Assembly (NCBI GenBank): GCA_947497245.1
Contig: CANMFO010000008.1
Span: 62,001 to 126,000 of the forward strand
From: an uncultured Flavobacteriaceae bacterium
Lineage (GTDB): Bacteria > Bacteroidota > Bacteroidia > Flavobacteriales > Flavobacteriaceae
Direction of reading: 5' to 3'
Length of the DNA stretch: 64,000 nt
Position 1 is the first letter of the stretch; each line of letters begins with the position of its first letter. A program made the position numbers and the translations under genes. Shown here piece after piece: positions 28,018 to 36,765 of this stretch. The notes below the pieces were generated by a model. That model made no database searches. It was not told the DNA's origin and saw only the letters and a program-made list of their open reading frames with translations.

Positions 28018-28689
28018 TTAGGGAAAAGGTCGGTCCAATAAAAGCCGAATATCACCTATCAACCGCCGTATCTCCCCATCATCGGTGCCATCGTAGATGC
28101 CCCTGATCTGTTTTTGCATATCGACGAGCACAAAATTGGGGGTGTGGATGAAATCCTGTAGCCCGCCATCACCCATATCACTTGCGGCAAAATAGCTTTG
28201 CCGGGCCAATTCGTAGATGTGCCGCTTATCCCCCGTGGTGACGTTCCATTTACCGTCGATCACGCCGTTCCGTACCGCATATTTCTTCAGAACGGGGATA
28301 CTGTCCATTTCGGGCGTCACCGAAATCGACAGCAATCGCACCAGCGTGTCCTTTAGGAAAGTGCGCTGTAGTTTTTCCATGTTATGGGTCATTACCGGAC
28401 AAATACTGGGGCAACGCGTAAAAAAGAAATCGGCCACATATATCCTGTCCCTGTAATCCTCTTGGGTAACGGTCGCACCGTTCTGATTGATCAGCTTAAA
28501 ATCGGCCACGGTATGTCCGTGACCGACCCTCTGAAGATTTTTGGGAACCAATTCGGGATTTAGGTCGGCAGGATTGTAAACGGGCAGTTCGCCCTGCCGG
28601 GAGAGGGTCCTGTGGGCGATCGCGATCGAGATGAGCGCAAGGAAAAGTATGAATTCGAAGGGAAAGTCAGACTTTCTCATGGATTTCAT
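28018..28689 (-). CDS. SCO1/SenC family copper chaperone-like protein
   Basis: The 223-residue thioredoxin-fold protein has an N-terminal membrane anchor (FEFILFLALISIAIAH). It has the copper-binding and redox motif CPSICP and the distal histidine in FIHTPNF, as in SCO proteins that deliver copper to the CuA centre of cytochrome c oxidase. The heme A synthase gene at 57.6 kb points to such an oxidase. The gene follows the TPR protein by 46 bp and may be cotranscribed. It ends 38 bp from the convergent M14 gene. Confidence 0.9.
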   Translation of the reverse strand: MKSMRKSDFPFEFILFLALISIAIAHRTLSRQGELPVYNPADLNPELVPKNLQRVGHGHTVADFKLINQNGATVTQEDYRDRIYVADFFFTRCPSICPVMTHNMEKLQRTFLKDTLVRLLSISVTPEMDSIPVLKKYAVRNGVIDGKWNVTTGDKRHIYELARQSYFAASDMGDGGLQDFIHTPNFVLVDMQKQIRGIYDGTDDGEIRRLIGDIRLLLDRPFP

Positions 28690-28734
28690 GGCCCCGAAAT
28701 TTTAGCATTGGATTCGTTGGATCTGATAGTGGGC

Positions 28735-30465
28735 TCATAATATGGAGGTATCTATATCGATGTCCGAATGGGCCCAGGCTTTTTTGAATTCCTCCTTGAT
28801 AACCTTGGCTTCATCCATTTTCCCCTGTGCCCTTAGGCTTTGGTACAGTCCCTGTAGGGACCATCCGTTCTGTCGCAAGACGTCCAGGTCTTCCCGGAAC
28901 ACTTTTTCCGCCATCCCATATTGCCGGGTCTTCAATAGCACGGCGCCCAAATTTTGCCGGGTGGGCACATGCCATGCAGCAGGCTCGGTATAGGTGAGCC
29001 CGTCTTCGAGTACCACGGCCTTTTCCAAATGGGCGATCGCCTTTTCGTGATCCCCTTCCAAGGCCGCCAGTTCCCCGGCGACCACTTCATACGCAATATT
29101 GGCTATGGCGATCGAAGCGTTGTGCGCGGTGGCCACCAGGTTTTCCAGTTCGGGGTCTTTCCTTAGTTCGGCAATCGCCTCCAATTCTTGCCGGGCCTCT
29201 TTGGCATTGTTCTTTCGGACAAAGGCGATCCCACGGGCATAATGTCGGATCAACCGCAAGTGTTTGATCTCTGGATTGGGGCCGGGAATGGTCAAGATTT
29301 CGTTCCATTTTCCAAATCGCGTATAGGCCAACATGGGTGTCGCCGCAAAATCCTGCAAAAAGGGCAGGGACACCAATTCCCCGGTCGGCACTTTCTCGGC
29401 AGTTTTTTTTGCCGCATCGATGGCCACTTTGCTGTCTCCCAACAGACTGGCCGCCGACCACAGAAAATGGATGTTGTGCGGATAATAGCCCAAGGGGTAC
29501 ATCCCCTGGGAATAACATTGGGAAATGTAGTCCTCATCGGCCAGTATGGCGGCCTGGTTCACCTTCACCGCATCGAGATAGCGGCCCACACGGATATAGA
29601 TATGTGAGGGCATGTGCACGATATGGCCCGCTGCCGGCATGAGCCCGCCCAACTTATCGGCACTGGCAACGGCGAGGTCGGGTTTTGGAAGTTCCACCAT
29701 ATGAATGTAGTAGTGGTGCGCGCCGGGATGGTCGTTGTTGATCTGCATCGCATTTTCCAATGCCAGTTTGGCCTCGGGGATATGGGGCGAGGGGTTCCCC
29801 TCGGCATCCCAATAATTCCATGGTACGGTGTTCATAATGGAGGCCGCGTACAAGATCTGTACATCGGCATCTTCCGGATACTGCTTGGCCACTTTGGCCA
29901 TGGCCCCCATATAGGCCATATTGAGTTCCGCGACATCCTTGCTAAGATCATCGCTGTGCCGGAAGGTCAGGGCCTCGATCAGGGCGCGTTCCTTTTTGGT
30001 GGCCTTCGGGGCCAGTTGCCGGGCCTTTTTTAGGGCCTCGTTGATTTTGATCTTCCGCTCCTCATCGGGCAGGGGGTCGTTGATGTTGGGCCCCAGTGCA
30101 AAGGCCTGCCCCCAATGGGCCATGGCGGATGTCGGGTCCAAACGGGATGCCTCCATGAACGAACGGTGCGCCTCGGCATGGTTGAATGCATAACAGAGCT
30201 TCAGGCCCTGATCGAAAAACTGTTGTGCCAGATCTTCTGAAGTACTGATGGGAAAATGGAGGTCTCCCAGGTTTTCGAACAAAGGCGAAATCTGTTGGGT
30301 GGTATCCACGTCGGTGAGCAAATATTTCGCTACGGTGCACTTGATGGAGTAGAAAGAAGCCTGTTGTGATGCATCTTTAGCGGTATGTGTGAATGTTGGA
30401 AGGATGTACAGAACAAGGCACAATAGTCCCATGGCGAGGACCGCCAAAATCGTTTTTAGTCTCAT
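28735..30465 (-). CDS. TPR-repeat membrane-anchored protein
   Basis: The 576-residue protein has an uncleaved or signal-type hydrophobic N-terminus (TILAVLAMGLLCLVLYILP). It then has TPR-like helical repeats, for example AEAHRSFMEASRLDPTSAMA. The histidine-containing segment AGHIVHMPSHIYIRVGRY is a conserved signature of a bacterial TPR family of unknown function. It probably acts as a periplasmic scaffold. Its position just upstream of the SCO gene suggests a link to respiration or metal handling, but only by location. Confidence 0.8.
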   Translation of the reverse strand: MRLKTILAVLAMGLLCLVLYILPTFTHTAKDASQQASFYSIKCTVAKYLLTDVDTTQQISPLFENLGDLHFPISTSEDLAQQFFDQGLKLCYAFNHAEAHRSFMEASRLDPTSAMAHWGQAFALGPNINDPLPDEERKIKINEALKKARQLAPKATKKERALIEALTFRHSDDLSKDVAELNMAYMGAMAKVAKQYPEDADVQILYAASIMNTVPWNYWDAEGNPSPHIPEAKLALENAMQINNDHPGAHHYYIHMVELPKPDLAVASADKLGGLMPAAGHIVHMPSHIYIRVGRYLDAVKVNQAAILADEDYISQCYSQGMYPLGYYPHNIHFLWSAASLLGDSKVAIDAAKKTAEKVPTGELVSLPFLQDFAATPMLAYTRFGKWNEILTIPGPNPEIKHLRLIRHYARGIAFVRKNNAKEARQELEAIAELRKDPELENLVATAHNASIAIANIAYEVVAGELAALEGDHEKAIAHLEKAVVLEDGLTYTEPAAWHVPTRQNLGAVLLKTRQYGMAEKVFREDLDVLRQNGWSLQGLYQSLRAQGKMDEAKVIKEEFKKAWAHSDIDIDTSIL

Positions 30466-30619
30466 AGTGTCATATTATTGGTTGCTATTTCAAAACAAAA
30501 CGGGGGAAGCGGGGGAATCCTTGGGGGAAGAACGATGGGGTTTGTCATTTCCTGAGCACTAAATGTACTAAATCTTTTCGTAACCCGTCCCAGTCTCGTC
30601 CCGTAAGTGCCGGGAAGCG

Positions 30620-31726
30620 CTATTTTTTGAGCAGTACCGTTTTGCCCGTTTTGGCACTTTTTACCGCAGCGTCGAGAATTTCCATGGCCATCATATTGTT
30701 TTCAAGGGAGTAGGGGTCGTAGGGCTTTAGGGTTTCCCTGCCGCGTACCACGGCGGCCAATAGGGAGAAGGGATCGTGGTAGGGCGCACTGCGCTCCTCC
30801 AGTTCAAAAGATTCCTCGGTAAAACCGTCATAGCCTTCGGAGATCCGTATCCGCAAATGGTTGCGGTCATCCGCATAAATAACGCCAGTTTCCCCATAGA
30901 CCTCCATGTCCTTTCTTCCTATGGGCCAGTTCCAAGAAGGCTCCAGAATGGCCATGGCACTGTCGTAGGTGAGGATTATGGTAGCGTCGTCATCTACTTT
31001 CGGGTTGTTTTCCGCTTGCAGTTGCTGGGTGACCGCCGTGACCGAGACGGGCCTTTTGCCATCTTGCAGCCAGGTCATTAGATTGGCACCGTAACAACCA
31101 AAATCCATGATGGCCCCGCCCCCGTTAAGTATGGGGTCGCCCAGCCAATCCATGAACTCTTTGCTCACCCCGATTTTCTTGGGCCCCTTATGTCCGTCGC
31201 GGACGATCACTTTTCGGAGCCCCCCGACTTTACCCTCCTTGAGAAGCTCATACGCTTTGAGGTTGGTCGGATACCACGAGGTCTCGTAGTTGGTCAATAG
31301 GTGAATGTTGTGTTTTTTGGCAAGTGCCTGCATTTTTTTGGCGTGCTCCAGACTGACCGCCATCGGTTTTTCCACCATGACATGAATGCCCTTTGGGGCG
31401 CAACCTTCCACAACGGCCAGGTGGTCATAAATGTTGCCGAAAGCGGCAACTGCCTCCGGTTGTGTGGCCGCTACCATTTCTTCGATGGTTCCGTATACCA
31501 TATCCATTGGAAAACCATGGGCTTTGGACAAACGTTGGGCCAGATCGCGGTTAGTTTCCACAATACCCACCATTTGGACATCGCTTTGGCCTTCCCTTCC
31601 CAAGATCCAACCCACATGGCCATGGGTAAGCCCCACAACTCCCAATCTAAGTGGCTTTTCTTGGGCGGTGAGTTTGAAAGCGGTCATTAGCACTATATAA
31701 AGAAGGATGGGGAATTTATAGGTCAT
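30620..31726 (-). CDS. Gfo/Idh/MocA family oxidoreductase, exported
   Basis: The 368-residue protein starts at 31726 with signal peptide MTYKFPILLYIVLMTAFKLTAQ. The frame continues upstream to 32011, but those 95 residues cross into the next gene and look noncoding. The Rossmann core begins LRLGVVGLTHGHVGWI; the usual GxGxxG is altered to GLTHGHV. EKPMAVSLEHAKKMQALA carries the conserved Lys of EKP. The family oxidises or reduces sugars and polyols with NAD(P), and export with a Tat-less signal is odd for a cofactor enzyme, though common in Bacteroidota. The substrate is unknown. Confidence 0.85.
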   Translation of the reverse strand: MTYKFPILLYIVLMTAFKLTAQEKPLRLGVVGLTHGHVGWILGREGQSDVQMVGIVETNRDLAQRLSKAHGFPMDMVYGTIEEMVAATQPEAVAAFGNIYDHLAVVEGCAPKGIHVMVEKPMAVSLEHAKKMQALAKKHNIHLLTNYETSWYPTNLKAYELLKEGKVGGLRKVIVRDGHKGPKKIGVSKEFMDWLGDPILNGGGAIMDFGCYGANLMTWLQDGKRPVSVTAVTQQLQAENNPKVDDDATIILTYDSAMAILEPSWNWPIGRKDMEVYGETGVIYADDRNHLRIRISEGYDGFTEESFELEERSAPYHDPFSLLAAVVRGRETLKPYDPYSLENNMMAMEILDAAVKSAKTGKTVLLKK

Positions 31727-31976
31727 GCGTGCGGATTTAAAAGGTGTTACAGGTTTTTCTGATATGGTAACGGTTCGAGGAGTACATTGGATCGGGCTGC
31801 TTTTTGCAAATTTCGGTCGGTACGTCTCTCCATCCGGCTCCAAATTACGGAAAATTGGATGGAAAAACCACTTGCCATGATTTTCGTCTCCGCTGCACAC
31901 CGGAAAAAACTGCTGGGCACAACGCGATGTCGGGAGCAAAAGCGGTCTGTCCACGGCCCCTGGACGTGGGCCATGC

Positions 31977-32483
31977 TCATGCATTGGAGAACAGCAAGAG
32001 TTCCGGGCCATTCTCCTTGGGGCTTAGGCTGCCTACTTCATGGAGGCCGATTTTGCCCAACAATGCCCGAGATCGGCCGTTCCCGATGGTGGTCACTGCC
32101 AGGATCGGGTGCAGACCAAGTACCGAACTTCCATAATCCAAACATGCATTCGCGGCCTCCAGGGCATAGCCTTTTCCCTCATGGGAGGGCAGCAGGGCGA
32201 AGCCGATATCGGCGTGGTCCAGATAATCGCGCCTTACGAAACCACAGATGCCGATAGGTCGGCCATCTTTCTTGAGGACCATTTTATAGAGGCCATACCC
32301 ATGGTTTTGATAACTGTCGATCAAGCTTTTTTGAATATAACGTGCCGCTTCCATTTCAGAGCGAATTCCCCGGTCGCCAATGAATTTGAGCCAGTTGGGG
32401 CTGTTCATCAGCTTTAGGAAGAAGCCCGCATCTTCCAGGGTGGCTTCCTGGATAAAAAGTCGGGATGTTTCGGTTATGGGCAT
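31977..32483 (-). CDS. GNAT family N-acetyltransferase (RimJ/RimL type)
   Basis: The 168-residue single-domain acetyltransferase opens with TSRLFIQEATLEDAGFFLKL, typical of RimJ/RimL-like enzymes. Acetyl-CoA is bound at the LLPSHEGKGYALEAANACLD segment (Q/R-x-x-G-x-G/A variant) followed by NGRSRALLGKIGL. The family acetylates protein N-termini or small amines; the substrate cannot be read. About 250 bp without recognisable gene separate it from the oxidoreductase downstream. Confidence 0.88.
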   Translation of the reverse strand: MPITETSRLFIQEATLEDAGFFLKLMNSPNWLKFIGDRGIRSEMEAARYIQKSLIDSYQNHGYGLYKMVLKKDGRPIGICGFVRRDYLDHADIGFALLPSHEGKGYALEAANACLDYGSSVLGLHPILAVTTIGNGRSRALLGKIGLHEVGSLSPKENGPELLLFSNA

Positions 32484-32592
32484 GGACTAAAAATACGAAA
32501 CAGAAAGTACAAAACTACGTACCGGGCCGTTTGATGAACCAAACTCGGAAAGGGAGTGGTCCATGGACGTACCCTCCTTTTTGCCGGAACTT

Positions 32593-33501
32593 TCATGCAG
32601 GCCCAAGAAAGGTCTTGGTCGGGAGTATGTGGAACTGGGAGAAGGCCCGGGTAAAGAGCAGGAATTTCCCATCGGGGGTAATGTATGGAAAATTTTCGGT
32701 TTCAGGGGTGTTCACCCCATGCCCCAGGCTTGCAGGGGGAGTCCACTTCCCATCTTTTGGATAGGAGATGTACAGATCGATGTTAAAGCGCCCCACATCC
32801 CCCTTTTTCCGAATACAGACGATCATATAGCTCTTGTCCGGGGCCATACAATATTCGTACACCGTCCAGTTTTCGTTTTCCCTCCGCCATTGGTTCACAG
32901 GTTCGAACAAAGTGGGTTCCCCATAAACCTTGTCGACCAAATTCATTTTATATGACAATGTAGTACGCCAGTCCGGGGTGTCCGAAGTAAAGTACAGGGT
33001 TCCGTCCGCGGTGATGCAGGGTTGGGAGTTGTAGTTGTAAATCAGTCCGTTGGGCCCCAATTCTTCGGGTTTCCCCCAAGTACCGTTGGACAAGGGTACC
33101 GACCAAAAGTTGTAATTGGGTTTGGCGGCAGTATCCTTTGCGGTCCGTAGGTCGGCTATAAAGATATGCTTGTCGGAACCGGGAACGTTGAGTTGATAGG
33201 TGTAGGACTGTTTGGGGTCGTGGTAGGGGAGGATTTCCGGAGAGCCCCATGTGCCTTGGTCGAACCGTGAGACATAGGGGATGTATTTTTCCGTCAAGGA
33301 ATCCTTCTTTCGAAAGAAATAAAAACTGTTGTAGTCGTCCGAAAAAGATCCCTTATAGGTATTGGCCTTTAGCGCCAGTTTTGGTGCAAAGTGTTGCAGG
33401 GTATCACCTTTCTCATAACGGCTTAGTCCGTTCGCTGGCCTTGGTCTTTGGCAGCTTGACAGGGTTGCGCAACAGAACAAAAAAAACAGTATATACCTCA
33501 T
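32593..33501 (-). CDS. PD40/WD40-like beta-propeller lipoprotein
   Basis: The 302-residue protein has lipobox LSSC (Cys17) and a five- to six-bladed propeller built from PD40-type strands: GSFSDDYNSFYFFRK, QPCITADGTLYFTSD and FPYITPDGKFLLFTR. The C-terminus is complete: FHILPTKTFLGPA resembles the usual last strand, so no truncation is inferred. Such TolB-like propellers bind proteins or glycans at the outer surface in Bacteroidota. Nothing nearby indicates its partner. Confidence 0.82.
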   Translation of the reverse strand: MRYILFFLFCCATLSSCQRPRPANGLSRYEKGDTLQHFAPKLALKANTYKGSFSDDYNSFYFFRKKDSLTEKYIPYVSRFDQGTWGSPEILPYHDPKQSYTYQLNVPGSDKHIFIADLRTAKDTAAKPNYNFWSVPLSNGTWGKPEELGPNGLIYNYNSQPCITADGTLYFTSDTPDWRTTLSYKMNLVDKVYGEPTLFEPVNQWRRENENWTVYEYCMAPDKSYMIVCIRKKGDVGRFNIDLYISYPKDGKWTPPASLGHGVNTPETENFPYITPDGKFLLFTRAFSQFHILPTKTFLGPA

Positions 33502-33798
33502 ATCCCAAGCTTTAACTCGAACCTAAATGGTGGTCGAAGTCTAAAAATACCAAAATAAAGAGGCCGGTGCACTTAAGGAAGTGTTAAGCATTTTGTATAT
33601 CGATCTACTTTTTCACGAAAAACACGATATCTGAAGGTGACGGTCCGAATAGAAGGTTGTCGTTAAATATTCAAATCCATTGGGAGATACCGCTTATCGG
33701 TCCCATCTTATGGCAGAGTCCGGAATCACGTATTTCAAAATACACCAACTACCGGTTTGACCACCCGGAATGGCTTGGAAATAACCTTGGCCCCCCGA
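33502..33798. other. Intergenic region with no gene found
   Basis: About 300 bp between the PD40 lipoprotein and the small membrane protein genes. It contains a short hairpin (CACTTAAGGAAGTG near 33570) and a possible TATTTTTA -7 box for the lipoprotein. Nothing else is recognisable. Confidence 0.5.
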
Positions 33799-33963
33799 TC
33801 AGTAAAAATGCGTATAAATGAGCATTAGGGCGGCGATAAAGAATAACAGGGCAGACGCGGGGATATAGTGTTCTGACAAAATTTTCCCCAGTACGCCCAC
33901 CTTGTTAACAAGTAATTTAAATAAAATCACGGTCTTGTACTTTGTGCGTGACCATTTGATCAA
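33799..33963 (-). CDS. Small membrane protein, probable distant paralogue of the upstream DUF6747-like gene
   Basis: A TTG at 33963 overlaps the stop codon of the upstream small gene and opens a 54-residue frame. A GTG at 33930 would give 43 residues. The product has one membrane helix (ASALLFFIAALMLIYTHF) after an amphipathic N-terminus with LVNKVGVLGKILSEHYIP. The layout of Gly, Tyr and membrane helix resembles the neighbouring 56-residue protein (FKNLGSIITQNYFKIF...), which suggests an old duplication. It is too short for ordinary gene callers. Whether TTG or GTG is used is unclear. Confidence 0.5.
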   Translation of the reverse strand: MIKWSRTKYKTVILFKLLVNKVGVLGKILSEHYIPASALLFFIAALMLIYTHFY

Positions 33964-34130
33964 TCAAAGGCAAAGCCTGTGACGACCCTAAAAACGAATG
34001 CATACACTACAACGACGAACATTGCGAAGCTGAACCACGCAAAAATCTTGAAATAGTTTTGGGTGATTATGCTGCCCAAGTTTTTGAAGCCGTCGGCATA
34101 GATTTCTTTTACAAGTAGTAATGTTTTCAT
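33960..34130 (-). CDS. DUF6747-like small membrane protein
   Basis: The 56-residue protein starts at ATG 34130 with MKTLLLVKEIYADGFKN. It contains one hydrophobic helix (IFAWFSFAMFVVVVYAFVF) and ends RVVTGFAFD. From memory this is the pattern of the DUF6747 family of short flavobacterial membrane proteins; a database check would settle it. The stop codon overlaps the TTG start of a second small membrane ORF, which suggests translational coupling. The function is unknown. Confidence 0.7.
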   Translation of the reverse strand: MKTLLLVKEIYADGFKNLGSIITQNYFKIFAWFSFAMFVVVVYAFVFRVVTGFAFD

Positions 34131-34458
34131 ACACGATTGATTTTCATTATTTGGTACAAAGCTGCCCCAAATATGGGATCAATACCGAAATAATGGACGA
34201 GCGGGACCCAAATAAAGTTGAAAAGAAACAAGGGATTGTTTAAACCTGAAAATGTGCATTTGACCTAGGCCAACGATTTTGTGTTGAAGCGTCTAGCGGA
34301 GGAATTGTGCCGTTAATCTATAAAGGTGGGGCCTTGGATGTGCCACTTTTGGAGGTTGTTTTAAGGAGCGATGGCCATGGGAAGTGCGCGTTTCGACAAT
34401 CTTCGGGAAATGGCCTTTCCAACCCGCCCATATGTATTGAGGGGGCATGCCATCCGTT
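34131..34458. other. Intergenic region with no gene found
   Basis: These 328 bp hold the upstream region of the small membrane protein genes. A near-match -7 box CAGCTTTG lies on the minus strand around 34160. A 63-codon plus-strand frame starting at 34307 runs into the opposite gene and shows no protein-like features. Nothing else is evident. Confidence 0.5.
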
Positions 34459-35028
34459 TTATTTCAGGAACGGGACATCCGGCACCTCTACATGGTAGTC
34501 CATTAGGTTCAGACTGGGCCGCCGAATGGTTTTGAGTTTGTGGCCGTATCCCATTCGCTTGAACCTTCGTTCCAATTTTTCGAAACGATATCCGCCGGTG
34601 ATCAGTTCCAGTCGATGCTCATGGGCCTCGATGATGATCCGCGTTTCCGAAATCCGGTATTCGGTCGGGTGAAAACGGAAGTGTCGCGATATGTGGTTCG
34701 ATACACCAAACTTTGAGAGGAGGTGCATGGGGGACAGGTAAAAGGTATCTACGATTTCCCTTCCGCGGATTAGGGTAATCGATTCCACCTCTTTGGACAA
34801 AATGGAAATCGCCGTGTAGGCCGTTGAAAAATCACCGCTCAACATGAGCCCCGCTTGATAGATATGGAAATTGCACTTGGTGTTCCAGATCAGCTGGTCG
34901 GTGTGAAAAAAACGGTTTTCGAAATCGATCAGCCGATATGAAAATTTGGATTTTTTTCCAAGTTTTTTAAAATTGGACCTTCGATGCTGCCCCGTATGGT
35001 TTTCCCGAAATCGTAGTGGTTTAGCCAT
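34459..35028 (-). CDS. Hypothetical basic protein
   Basis: This 189-residue protein is not recognised. The N-terminus is strongly basic (FRENHTGQHRRSNFKKLGKK) and the rest alternates short strands and helices without signal or membrane segment. His, Arg and aromatic residues are frequent (SNHISRHFRFHPTEYR, EHRLELITGGYRFEKLERRF). The content would suit a cytosolic nucleic-acid-binding protein, but this is a guess. It is flanked by 328 and 404 bp of apparently noncoding DNA, unlike the dense genes around it. Confidence 0.6.
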   Translation of the reverse strand: MAKPLRFRENHTGQHRRSNFKKLGKKSKFSYRLIDFENRFFHTDQLIWNTKCNFHIYQAGLMLSGDFSTAYTAISILSKEVESITLIRGREIVDTFYLSPMHLLSKFGVSNHISRHFRFHPTEYRISETRIIIEAHEHRLELITGGYRFEKLERRFKRMGYGHKLKTIRRPSLNLMDYHVEVPDVPFLK

Positions 35029-35432
35029 TCCCCTTTAGCGTTTTAAAAATTTAAAGAATAAGATCAAAATCGTACCCAGGGTACTTCGGGGGACGGGCAA
35101 GGTACTATTTTTAACCTAGTTTTGTTAGGGTTTTTTACTTGTGTGCCCGTGAAATGCCCCCTGGGGAGCGTGCAGTTCATCGATCAGCTACTGTGAACGA
35201 CAGCGCCGTCTAGGGCCGTTTTTTTAGAAAAAAGTTATCAACAATCCGTCGCATCCCATACTTAGGGAACAGCTGTAAGAATAGTATTCCCAGGGCTTTG
35301 TAAGATGAATCCTGTGAAACCAAATCCAAAATTCGAATGCAAACAGCGCAGGGCGCAGAGGTCTCGGCCGAGATGCGACATAGTGATGAAAGCTCTTGGC
35401 ACAACTGGTGGGCCTACCATCCGTTCCCAAGC
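35029..35432. other. Intergenic region with no gene found
   Basis: About 400 bp between the hypothetical protein and the DUF58 gene. Several short frames occur on both strands, none with a recognisable start context, domain or hydrophobic segment. No tRNA fold or terminator with a clear T tract was found. Confidence 0.5.
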
Positions 35433-36761
35433 TCACAGCAGCCCCCTGGCCTTGATCTCGAGGTACTTGTTGATTGTATTGATCGTAAGTTCCCGGGGCT
35501 TGGTCAAGATGGTCTGAATGCCGTGTTTCCCCAGTTCTTTTTGCATGAGCCGTTTTTCCAAAGAAAATTTTTCGGCAATGGTCTTGTGGTAAATGGTCTG
35601 TATGTCCTCGGCATCCACGGCGATCAGGCGTTCCAACTCGGTGTTTTCAAAAAATATGACCACCAGCACGTGCTGCTTGGCCATTGCCACGAGAAAGGGC
35701 AATTGCCTTTTTAGGGCCGAAATATGCTCAAAATTGGAATAGAGCAACAATAGGCTCCTGTGGTTTAGCTTTCGCTTTATATGGGCGTATAACAGCCCAA
35801 AATCAGAATCGGTAAAGTCCGTTGTAATATTGTACAGTTTTTCCAGAATGGTGTTCAAATGCGTGGGTTTCTGAACAGCCGGGACGAAAGCCTCGATATT
35901 CTTGGAAAAGGTGATCATGCCCGTTTTGTCGTTTCGTTTTAGGGCGACGTTGGAAAAGGCCAAAGCGGAGTTGATCGCATAGTCCAACAATTTTAATTCG
36001 TTAAAGGGCATTTTCATGACCCTTCCCGTATCGATGATGCTGTATATAGGTTGCGAACGTTCGTCCTGGTATTGATTCACCATTAAATGCCGTTGTTTGG
36101 CCGTGGCCTTCCAGTTGATCGTCCTAAAATCGTCGCCCGGCACATAATCTTTGATCTGTTCGAACTCTTGGGTATGGCCGATACGCCGGATTTTCTTCAG
36201 CCCGATTTCCGACAGTCGGTTGCTAATGGCCAAAAAATCGTACCGCTGCATTTGGATGATGCTTGGGTACACCGGTACCATCTGGTCCTTTTGAAAGACA
36301 TAGCGCCTTTTCGCGATCCGGAGCGGGGAGGAGGCAAAGATGTTGAGGTTTCCAAACACATATTCCCCACGATCCACGGGCCTGACCGTATAGTCGAAAG
36401 TTGCGCTTGCACTTTTTGCCAAGCTCGTTCTGAACTCAAAATCCCGTTTTTGGAACTGCACGGGCAACTCATCGATAACGGAGACGAAGGTCTCGAAGGC
36501 GTATGAGGTCGTAAATGTTATTTTGATGGGATTTAGGTCGCTGTTGGACAATTTTTGGGGAAGGTTGCGTTCGGCGACCAGTCCCTCACAGGAATACAAC
36601 AGGTAAATATCAAAGAGAAAAAGTCCAACCAAGAGTAAGGTCAGCAGCCATACAATGGGGTACAGCCAGGGAATCCAGTAGGAAACCATAAAGCAGGCCG
36701 CCAGGAAGGCAAGGTACCAGAAAAAAGTGTTGTGTATGTAGAACGATTTTAAAAAATGCAT
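35433..36761 (-). CDS. DUF58 domain protein
   Basis: The 442-residue protein has two N-terminal membrane helices (about residues 13-30 and 33-50) and a cytosolic DUF58 domain. The core signature is GHTQEFEQIKDYVPGDDFRTINWKATAKQ (about residues 200-230), with a von Willebrand A-like fold behind it. Such proteins are thought to be MoxR clients or partners. The gene begins 4 bp after the MoxR stop and closes the locus. The C-terminal part (LEKRLMQKELGKHGIQTIL) is complete. Confidence 0.92.
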   Translation of the reverse strand: MHFLKSFYIHNTFFWYLAFLAACFMVSYWIPWLYPIVWLLTLLLVGLFLFDIYLLYSCEGLVAERNLPQKLSNSDLNPIKITFTTSYAFETFVSVIDELPVQFQKRDFEFRTSLAKSASATFDYTVRPVDRGEYVFGNLNIFASSPLRIAKRRYVFQKDQMVPVYPSIIQMQRYDFLAISNRLSEIGLKKIRRIGHTQEFEQIKDYVPGDDFRTINWKATAKQRHLMVNQYQDERSQPIYSIIDTGRVMKMPFNELKLLDYAINSALAFSNVALKRNDKTGMITFSKNIEAFVPAVQKPTHLNTILEKLYNITTDFTDSDFGLLYAHIKRKLNHRSLLLLYSNFEHISALKRQLPFLVAMAKQHVLVVIFFENTELERLIAVDAEDIQTIYHKTIAEKFSLEKRLMQKELGKHGIQTILTKPRELTINTINKYLEIKARGLL

Positions 36762-36765
36762 GTCC

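Noticed and set aside
31727-32011. N-terminal extension of the Gfo/Idh/MocA gene
   Set aside because: The 95 extra residues lack protein character, overlap the GNAT gene, and would bury the signal peptide.
32593-32672. Truncated C-terminus of the PD40 lipoprotein by frameshift
   Set aside because: The last residues resemble the closing strand of such propellers, and the alternative frame has no propeller-like sequence.
34307-34498. 63-codon plus-strand frame
   Set aside because: It runs into the opposite gene and has no start context, domain or hydrophobic segment.
35210-35436. Short minus-strand frames before the DUF58 gene
   Set aside because: Cys-rich, without recognisable features, and two overlapping frames compete equally.
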